Assembly (NCBI GenBank): GCA_000697335.1
Contig: JNEM01007024.1
Span: 1-18,069, forward strand
Length of the DNA stretch: 18,069 bases
Direction: 5' to 3'
Source: Conidiobolus incongruus B7586
Lineage: Eukaryota > Entomophthoromycota > Entomophthoromycetes > Entomophthorales > Conidiobolaceae
Shown: piece after piece, positions 9,882 through 18,069 of the stretch
How the letters are laid out: the number at the start of each line of letters is the position of its first letter
Numbering within the stretch: position 1 is the first letter of the stretch
Position numbers and translations under genes: made by a program
Notes under the pieces: generated by a model
Databases searched by the model: none
What the model was told of the DNA's origin: nothing
What the model saw: only the letters and a program-made list of their open reading frames with translations

Positions 9882-11877
9882 ATGTGTGAAAAAGAACATT
9901 ATAGAGTGAATTCTAATACTAATAATTCAAAAATAAAAAATGACTCATATATTAGAGAAAACAATGAACACAGTAAATATTATTTGATATGTTAAAATTC
10001 AATTTCTAAATTTGAAATTAGTTACAAAAGATTCAACACATAAAAAGAAAGAAGTAGGATACGTTTACGATATTAGGATGGTGAATCATATGCAGTTAAA
10101 TTTAAATTATCACGAAAATGAAATACCTTTAAGAATATCCGCTATTTATCAAACTTTAAAACAGAATGGATTAATTGATAAAATGAAGCATATTCCTGCA
10201 AGATTGGCTACCAATGAAGAATTATTGAACTTTCATACTTTAGAATATATTCAAAAGATTGAGAGGGTTAAATTCTTGAATAAGGATGAATTAATTAAGA
10301 TGGCTAAAATGTACGATGATTTATATTTAAGTACCGAGAGTGAATACTGTGCGAGATTGGCTTGTGGTGGTGTCATTGAGTTAATTAATGAGATTTTATT
10401 GAATAGAATTTTAAGTGGATTTGCTATCGTTAGACCTCCGTAATTATTCCTATACTATGATATTACAATATTATGAGTAATTAATTTTTTTAATTGTATA
10501 GGGGTCATCATGCTGAAGCTGATCAAGCAATGTAAGTTTGAATCAATATTTAATTCATTTTATTATTTAATTTTCTTAATAATTAGGGGATTTTGTATGT
10601 TTAACAATGTCGTAAGTAAATAATAATATTGTATTGATTAAACTGCGAAATTTAATCCTTTATCAGGCAATTGCAGTTGCTTCTTTGAAAAAGAAATTTA
10701 ATTTAAAAAAGTTATTAATTGTTGATTGGTAAATTATATCATATTTAATATTATATCTCATTTAATTAATAACTCCTTTAGGGATGTTCATTATGGTATA
10801 CTGTTTTTGTTATTTAAGTTGAAAATTCCCAAATTATTGATATTAATGTGTAATTTAGGAAATGGAATTCAAAAAGCTTTTGATTCTGATCCAAATGTTG
10901 TTTATATTTCCCTCCATCGCTATGAAAATGCTAAATTCTATCCTTTTGACACTACAGGTGCTCTAACTTATGTAGGCGAAGCAGGGGGTCTTGGTTGGTA
11001 AGGATTGATCAATATTATAGCAACTATGTAATTTCTTAACATTTTAATATTCAAGCTCTATCAACGTTGCTTGGACAAGAGCAGGTATGGGAGATGGTGA
11101 TTATTTATACGCTTTTGATGAAATTATAATTCCTATTGCCAAAGAATTTGAACCTGAGCTTATAGTTGGTAATTAATCATTTTTTTCAAACCGAGAATTA
11201 TATTAATTATACTTTTCAATTTAGTTGCTTCTGGTTTTGATGCAGCAATTGGTAATTTATTTGAGATATATTTTTGAAATTTATTTTAATTAATTGTAAT
11301 AGGCGATCAATTGGGAGAGTGTAATATTACTCCTTTGGGATACGCTCAATTAACACACAAACTGTATCAATTAACTAATGGTAAAATTGCAATTTGTTTA
11401 GAGGTAATATGCTGTTCACAGAGTTTAAATTTTATTCAATTAAAATGTGTTATTTAGGGAGGTTATAATCTTCAGTCTATTTCACAATCTGCGATGGCAT
11501 GTGTTCAAGTGCTTTTGAATGAAATTGATGTTTCTGATGCTCCTCAACCTCCCCCTTCAGAAGATTGTGTTAAGGTTGTTGATGATCTTAAACGAGTGCA
11601 CAAAACATTCTGGAAATGTATGCAAGAAGCTTATGATGAAAGAGTCAGATATTCTACACCTTTTTGGAATAAGGAATCTAATAATGCTCAGGATGACATG
11701 AATCAATCCAATCAACCAGTTATTCCTGCATCACACTCTAACCAAGTCAACGGAAGCCCTCCTAACTTATCTACGACTACTACAGATAATGCTGAAAAAC
11801 ATGAAGTATATCATATCGACTGGAATAATTTGACGGAGTATAAGGTCGATGATGATGGTATAATTGAAATTCTTTAA
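9882..11877 (+). CDS. Class II histone deacetylase, Hda1/Clr3-like
   Basis: Zinc hydrolase that removes acetyl groups from histone lysines; in yeasts Hda1 and Clr3 act in gene silencing. Exons: 9882-9972, 10022-10439, 10502-10531, 10587-10611, 10667-10728, 10782-10795, 10859-10997, 11056-11168, 11225-11251, 11303-11403, 11458-11877. This gives 1440 nt (479 aa) with ten introns of 49-63 nt. Motifs: VGYVYD at 42-47, RPPGHHAE at 168-175 (catalytic H172/H173), MGFCMFNNV at 180-188, WDVHYGNG at 209-216, SLHRYE, GFDA at 301-304 and EGGYN at 340-344. Metal ligands are D210, H212 and D303; the transition-state tyrosine is Y343, as in active Hda1 rather than class IIa enzymes. The stretch GDQLGECNITP is Hda1-like. 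The reading frame around 10012 has no ATG; a short exon 1 with ATG 9882 splices in phase and supplies one. An in-frame ATG at 9852 is the alternative. The roughly 125-residue Ser/Asn/Pro-rich tail lacks the Arb2-like domain of yeast Hda1. Confidence 0.9.
10782..10795 (+). other. 14-nt microexon carrying the HDAC metal-binding loop
   Basis: GGATGTTCATTATG lies between a CTTTAG acceptor and a GTATAC donor. It completes Trp209, encodes Asp-Val-His-Tyr and gives the first base of Gly214. Two of the three zinc ligands (D210, H212) lie in it. The frame on both sides, and the conserved W-D-V-H-x-G-N-G string, need exactly these 14 bases. Confidence 0.85.
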
Positions 11878-12308
11878 TCACATACTCATTCTTCATTTAT
11901 TTATAAATGCAAAAACCGCGTTTAATCTAATATTAAAAATTCAAATGCATTTTAATTAATCAGATCAAATTTTAAATTTCGTTTAAAAATGTTAAATATT
12001 CGGTATATAATTATTCTATTATCATTTTAAAGATTATTTCTCCTAGTTATATTAATTGTTATATTCTATCATTTTAATACTTATATGTGTGAAATTTGTT
12101 TTAATTAATTACACTAATCAAATATTCTAAATTTATTAACCAAACTTGATTTATAATTTGAGTACTTGTATTAAAAATCTTTTGCAAATGAATTTATGAT
12201 AAAAATCATAGAAATATTTATAAATTTTTGAAATATAAAAACAATATATGTCATAACATTAATTTATTAATGTTCAAAATTTTGTGTTAAGTTAATTAGA
12301 TGAATAAT
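11878..12308. other. Convergent intergenic region (HDAC / antiporter 3' ends)
   Basis: These 431 AT-rich bases lie between two genes that point at each other. They must hold both 3' UTRs and polyadenylation regions. No hairpin terminator, gene or repeat is seen. Confidence 0.6.
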
Positions 12309-14293
12309 TTAATTAGAATTAGTTGGTTTGTCTAGATTATTAGAATGAGTGGAATTTACAACGATTACCACTGGTTGGTCGTTCTCTGCAGGTGGGTTAA
12401 CAGGTGTTGATCTGGCAGATTCATGGCTTGGTCTCTTTAATGCAGGCTTGATTCCTAAGTTACTGGAAGAATCATTAGGGGTTGCTCCTGGGAGAGGAGT
12501 CACAGGAGCTGAAATTGCACCGCGAATATGACCTTCGGCATCAAGTTGCACTTCATCACCCCTATTAAGCACAGGCAATCTACTAACCATATTCTGAATC
12601 ATCACACTCTGAGTTAAAGTCCTTGTTGGAATCTTATATCCTAGGTAGAATAGGGGAATTGTGATCCCATGGACAACAATTGAACTGAGAACTAAGAAAG
12701 AATTGATTGTATACATATACTTGAGAGGACCTTCGGGGACACCTAATCTATGTCCTTCTTCAATTCCCATTAAAGATAGGTAGATAGCACCAACTCCAAT
12801 AGGACCAAACCAACCTGCAAAAAGAGTTTGACGGATGTTCTTAATAGCCGGAATGAATTTTGAGAATAAAAGGAGCGGTGGAAGTCTTCTCAGGAAGAGG
12901 ATCATCACTGTCATTCCAACAAGTTTACCCGGCGTGAGCCCAAGTTCTGGATTAGTATAGGAAGACCATGGAATGGTTGTACCGAAATAAATGAAGAATG
13001 AATAGTTGAAAATCATATCCACAACTTCTTGCAAGTGAGCCTCGCGAGTTTCTTTGGAAAACCAGTCACTAAGTAATATTAATATAATAAATCTAATTAA
13101 AAAAAATATAAGAACTTACTTCCAAGCGAATACTGTACCAGCAACAAAACATGCTAAAAGTTCATCACTGCCAATTGTTGCAACACTTCCCATTAAAAAC
13201 AACTATAGATCAAAAATCAATAAGGTTAAAAATTGAAAAATGATATAATCTTACAGCTAAACCGATCCAGAATCCCAAGAAGGACTCCTTATCAATAAAA
13301 TCATGCTGCTCAGCATAGAATACCAATCGTTTAGCAAGCCAACCGATCACTGCACCAATCACAATGGATAATAGAATCATATAAAGCCATGTATACAAGA
13401 CCCAATCAGAGATAGCTTTACCTACAGAATCTGAAGAGAGAAGATACAATCCAAGGAAGAGATAGGGGAGACCCAAGCCATCATTGATACCACTCTCAGC
13501 TGATAAAATATCACGAACATTAAGTGGAACGTTTTTTTCAGCAAATCTTCCTTTGACAACTGAGTTAGCTAAAATCTATATCCAATATGATTTCATCAGT
13601 GCATCATTCAATAAAATTCAACCATTTTACTTACTGGATCAGTTGGGGTGACACAAGCTGCTATTAAAAGACATTCCAACTATAATACAGGTTTAGTGCG
13701 ATTTAATGATAAAGTATGTTATTAACTTACATATGTTAGAGGTAGAAATATCTTAAGAATTCCGCCACTAATTAGCCACATGAAGAGCATGACAGGTAGT
13801 AACAACATGGCAATGGATAATTTTTCAATCCATATGTATTTTCTAGGTTATTATAGTTAATATTAGCCTTTGATTAAAAATCATATTATTGCTTACTTTG
13901 GCATTGATACACCTATAGCCATAACCTATATAATATAAATAATGAACAAAATATTAAATTAAATTCTTAAATTCTATATACTAATGGTATTATTATATAC
14001 CTGAATAGCGATAACAATTCTGGAGAATTCCAGAAGGATAGTTTCTTGATGTTCAAATTGGGTCGGATCAAATAAATTCAAACAATAAGGACCAACTACT
14101 ACACCAAATAACAAAGCCACCACTAAAATATAAAGTTAAAATAAATGTAAATTACAGTATAACCAGAGCACTTACGCGTATCGGATATAAACAGTCTTTC
14201 TTTAATCACCAAACTAATTAAGCCAAAAACAATAATAAAACCACCAACTAAAGCTGGTAAAGTGTGATAATCGTGAAGATTTAAATTAATCAT
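12309..14293 (-). CDS. Plasma-membrane Na+/H+ antiporter, Nha1/Sod2 family (CPA1)
   Basis: Multi-pass exchanger expected to expel Na+ (and perhaps Li+ or K+) for H+, giving salt tolerance and pH control. Exons on the minus strand: 14293-14176, 14122-14001, 13925-13897, 13842-13731, 13679-13635, 13575-13255, 13202-13120, 13068-12309. This gives 1590 nt (529 aa); introns are 51-75 nt, mostly with GTAAGT-type donors. The N-terminus (LVGGFIIVFGLISLVIKE) is typical of the fungal family. Ion-site motifs are TPTDP at 138-142 (D141) and ESGINDG at 169-175 (D174). GSDE at 260-263 falls where Sod2/Nha1 carry an Asp-Asp pair, here Asp-Glu. Roughly ten or more hydrophobic segments run through to about residue 440. 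A hydrophilic Ser/Pro/Asn tail of about 90 residues follows, far shorter than that of S. cerevisiae Nha1 and nearer to S. pombe Sod2. The start ATG at 14293 directly precedes the conserved first helix. The gene converges on the deacetylase. Confidence 0.93.
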
Positions 14294-14674
14294 TATTATT
14301 ATTATTCTTTAATATTTATAAACAAAATAAAGATATCGAAAAATATTTAAATTCCAATAAAGATCAGTTATTAATTTTATATATTAGGAATTTAAATAAA
14401 ATAAAAATATTATCAAAATTAAATAAGAATATTAACTTGTCAGGATAAAAACATTACTTAATAGAATTAAATATTTAACTATTTTTTAAAATAAAATTTA
14501 AAAAATTGAATACGATTATATATCAAATCTTTGAATTCTGCTGAGTACCTTAACAAGAATTAATAAGAATTATGCTGAGAATATTGACTAAGAGGATTAT
14601 ACTGCAAGAAATTGATTAAAACCCACAATGACTTAATTTAATTTTTCAAATTGGAATTTGGGTGAGTTACTGGT

Positions 14675-14684
14675 GCTTTTTATA
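14675..14684 (-). promoter_or_regulatory. Possible TATA box for the antiporter
   Basis: TATAAAAAGC on the minus strand, about 380-390 bases upstream of the antiporter ATG and within the only less AT-rich patch of this spacer. If used, it would imply a 5' UTR of roughly 350 bases, perhaps with an intron. Weak evidence. Confidence 0.2.
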
Positions 14685-16308
14685 CTTGCAATTTGCCATA
14701 AATTCATGATAAGTCAATGGATTTGGTTGGCTAAATATTTAAAACAGGGTGGATAGTTCAAATTTGCGTGAATTTCCAAACCTTGTACTATCTGGCAAAC
14801 TGTTCTCATTACATGAATGAATTTATCATTGTACATGTATATTCGGAGCGAAAATAGTATATATTAATTACTATATATCATTGAGAGTTATTATTTCTTA
14901 ACTTTGAAAACTATTTTCTTCAAAAAATAACTATAACATTATATCTATTAATATAACTCTAAATTAATTAAATTCTAATTAACCTTGATAAACCAAATTT
15001 GATAAAATTTATCAACTTACTATCTTATTTATCTATTAACATAATACGATTTTTGCTCATTATTTTATTTCATATCGGACTTTTTTAACTAACTATTTTT
15101 AAATCAAAACACTAATATGAAAAATCAAATGACCTCAAATAATAAATCATTTAAATAAAAGAATTGAGTTTTTAATACAATTTTTGGGAATATCATAGGT
15201 TTTTTAGTTTTCAATATTGTCTATAAATAAAAAAAACAATCAGTACAATTAAACGAGAGCCTATATATACCCTAAATATTGAACAATCACTATAATTGAC
15301 AATACGTCGGTAATATTATTATAATCAAATTCTTTCATAGAGGAAAATTGGATAGAAGCTGTTTAAAGGATAAATTATATCATAGGGTGGAAATATAACC
15401 CAATTTAGAAATTTTTTCAACATGATACCAATAAGAGTCATATTTGTAGAAATTAATACACTTGTTTAATGAGTAAATATATACTTCATGAAAATGGATC
15501 TTTTTATTCAATTTTAAAATATCACTATTAAATTTGTTTTTTAAATTTATATTATGATGAATTATTTTATTTAAATTTGAAACTAATATGCATATTATTC
15601 AAATTTAAATTTTGTTGGGTTGACAAGGCTTTAGTTAGATGCTTTAATTAAATCTTGGCAGATTAATTACATAATTTCATATTAATTCCTAATTTATAAT
15701 TCATAATTATTTTCAAAAATAATAATCTTTAATTTTAGCGAAAATATAAGTTTTTTTTATATAAAATTATATATTATATTAAAATAAGTCTTCCAAATTT
15801 GAAATCTAATAACATAATCCTCATACCTTGCAATACAAGTGAATATTCAATTACATAATATAAAAATTGACATATCCTTGGCCTTCAGTTTATTTTTTGA
15901 TTACAAAATATGTAAATTATACTGAACAGTAAGGTATATCAATAATGCATATTTAATAACTTTCATCATTAAATAATATGCACAAATAATTAATTATCTA
16001 ATTATTTATATTTCAATTTAAATAAATTTTAAAAATTTTGATTTTTATATATTATACTCATAATTTTCACCTATATTTAATATCTTTTGTAATTATAATT
16101 TTGAGGTAAAGAATAAAATTTATTAAAAGACAAGTGATTTGAACGACTTATAATACGATTTTTGTCATTTTCTATCCAACAAGTGAATTAGAATTAGGTA
16201 TAACAAATCGTATATCAGCTATATATTCCTATTATCGCACTAGTATTAATCATATATTAAATATTAATATATGATAATAATGATTATGATGTTATTTGCC
16301 CAGTTTAT

Positions 16309-16325
16309 TATATATATATATATAT
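16309..16325. repeat. (TA)n microsatellite
   Basis: A run of about eight TA units in the distal AT-rich spacer. Confidence 0.8.
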
Positions 16326-18069
16326 TCCAAAGGTTAAATAAATTCGCTATCAACGATCATGTAACAAAATTTGATTGGATTATCTTATTCTATTCAAAGC
16401 GGTATTTATAATATTTGAATATATATAAATCTTATTTATATAAAATTAATTAATAATAAATTTGAAATATATCTGTTAAAAATATTAAAAATGAATTAAT
16501 TAAATGAAATATATTAAATTTATATTATTTATCTAGTTATATATAACTTATTAATGTATATTATAATAATATTAACTAAATTTTATCAATTATTATATAT
16601 TATTTCACATTTATTAATTGTTATTTTCAATCTCATCATTTTATTTCAAAATTAAATATAATTTTAATATTTTTAATATTGTTCATAAATTATTAAAATT
16701 TTAACACAATAATATCTATTAAAGTAAATATTACATATTTTATATTATAGCACTTTTTTTAAAATAAATATAAGTATAGAATTTAAATAAATAATTTATA
16801 TAAAAATTGACATTTTTTTGATTTACTCTAACTCTTTGTTATATCCTCAATAGACATCCAATATTTATAATCTTTTTTATAAAAGTAATAAATTTGGAAA
16901 TATCACTAATTAATCAAACTTATCCATTGAAATTTAATTTTTTTAGAATAAATTTTTTGATTATTTAATGTTATTAAATCCATAAGAGTTATAGTCTATT
17001 GAATATGCTAGATTGGATAATTTTCCTTATTTTCTTTATTCAGAAAGTTGTCTCTAACTATAGCTCTATATATTTTATGAATATTAGAAAATTGTTAGTA
17101 ATTATTAAGTTTTGAATAAAATATTAAATGAAACTTATTTTAATCTAATTAATATAAAACTTATTATTAATTTTTTTATTATTAAAATATAAATAGAAAG
17201 ATCATATATTATTATAATTTATTTTTATCATTATAATTGATATTATTATTGTATTCTAAAAATACCTGTTTGTCTAGATTTGATAGTTGGGTTCATATTA
17301 CCCCTTGCTCATGGCATAATTGTTAGTCTATAATCAAGTGATATTTTTTAGCTCCTTTATTAGAATTTATTCAAAACTTATGTCACTCACTAAATGAATT
17401 ATTTAAACTCTAAAATGTTAAGATTAATAAGAAGATTTTTTTTCTCTGAATATTCTGTTATAAGGTCTTAATAATATTTTTAAGACATATAGTCCCAATA
17501 TTTTAAAAAGCAGGATTAATAAATAATTGGCTAAATTATATTACAAGTATTTTTCTAACCATAATCTTTGTTTCCCAAAACTTATAAAAACTCAATATTA
17601 TTAAATTTAATATATTTTTTAGAGTTTATAGATAAGATTATGTTATTACAGTTCTAAATATTATTTGATTAATGGATCAACAATAATATATAAATATTCA
17701 GATTTATTATTTTAAATAATTCAATATAATGATTTTAATATTTTATTATAATATACTTAATATTACTTAAATATCAGTATTCTTATTTTTAATCTTTTAT
17801 TTAATATATAAATTATTTAATTTAAATAAGCATAGAATTTGATATAAAATGTAATATTATTAAATAATTAAAATGTTTTATTAATTTTTATTTAAATATA
17901 AAATCAATATTATTATAAGTTGATTTAATTAATTAAGAAAAATATTTTTATTATTAATTATTTTTTTTGTATTTGATATAATATTTGATATTTCTATTGA
18001 ATTAATATTAAGTTCTAATTATATTATAATATAATAATCTTGATAATTATTATTATATAATGTAAAATA

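Larger units (their letters stand above)
14294..18069. other. Long AT-rich intergenic region, no gene identified
   Basis: The first few hundred bases are the antiporter's upstream region. A less AT-rich patch at about 14560-14865 has short open frames on both strands: a minus-strand one ending at 14714 (about 49 codons) and a plus-strand one around 14640-14757. Neither has a recognisable motif. The rest, 14870-18069, is extremely AT-rich with dense stops in all frames, poly-T/poly-A runs and a TA repeat at 16309-16325. I found no RNA gene and no element ends. Confidence 0.55.

Noticed and set aside
10726-11001. Plus-strand frame starting inside a deacetylase intron
   Set aside because: It runs through introns 4 and 5; the family-conserved protein is obtained only after splicing out 10729-10781 and 10796-10858.
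11519-11701. Second plus-strand frame in the last deacetylase exon
   Set aside because: Out-of-frame shadow of the 420-nt final exon.
12349-12531. Plus-strand frame opposite the antiporter tail
   Set aside because: Antisense shadow of the Ser/Pro-rich C-terminal tail.
13054-13236. Plus-strand frame opposite antiporter exons 7-8
   Set aside because: Antisense to coding exons and introns of the antiporter; low-complexity translation.
1-18069. Mobile elements, virus-like elements, CRISPR arrays, tRNA or rRNA genes
   Set aside because: I saw no transposase or reverse-transcriptase motifs, long terminal or inverted repeats, regularly spaced repeats, tRNA arm patterns or rRNA-like blocks. The repeats present are simple AT microsatellites.

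Overview
The window looks like nuclear DNA from an AT-rich fungus. Coding islands carry many small spliceosomal introns (about 49-75 nt, GT...AG) and are separated by very AT-rich spacers. The gene set is fungal: a Zn(II)2Cys6 zinc-cluster transcription factor, a malate dehydrogenase ending in a peroxisomal SKL tag, an Hda1/Clr3-like histone deacetylase and an Nha1/Sod2-like Na+/H+ antiporter. An early-diverging lineage such as Conidiobolus (Entomophthoromycotina) would fit the base composition, the intron style and the use of zinc-cluster factors. That is an inference from gene content, not from a search. The peroxisomal enzyme argues against the peroxisome-less anaerobic gut fungi, which are also AT-rich.

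Layout, left to right: AT-rich spacer with simple repeats (1-1701); zinc-cluster factor on the minus strand (1702-3673, 5 exons, 584 aa); spacer with a coding-like relic (3674-5183); a decayed full-length paralog of that factor on the plus strand (5184-7113); a 200-base promoter gap; intronless malate dehydrogenase on the plus strand (7314-8312, 332 aa); spacer with faint minus-strand relics (8313-9881); histone deacetylase on the plus strand (9882-11877, 11 exons, 479 aa); short convergent spacer; Na+/H+ antiporter on the minus strand (12309-14293, 8 exons, 529 aa); and a long AT-rich spacer to the end (14294-18069).

Splice models were built by hand from splice signals, phase and family conservation. 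All three spliced genes close to a whole number of codons: 1755, 1440 and 1590 nt including the stop. The genes do not form one pathway. The clearest unlabelled structure is the dead zinc-cluster paralog lying head to head with its intact relative. It shows a ruined zinc cluster, a linker that aligns without gaps, an exon-4-like block and a C-terminus that all match the intact copy. Other points of note are a 13-nt microexon in the factor, a 14-nt microexon that carries the metal-binding loop of the deacetylase, a DVHY in place of DVHH in that loop, and the absence of an Arb2 tail. I see no mobile element, virus-like element, CRISPR array, rRNA or tRNA.
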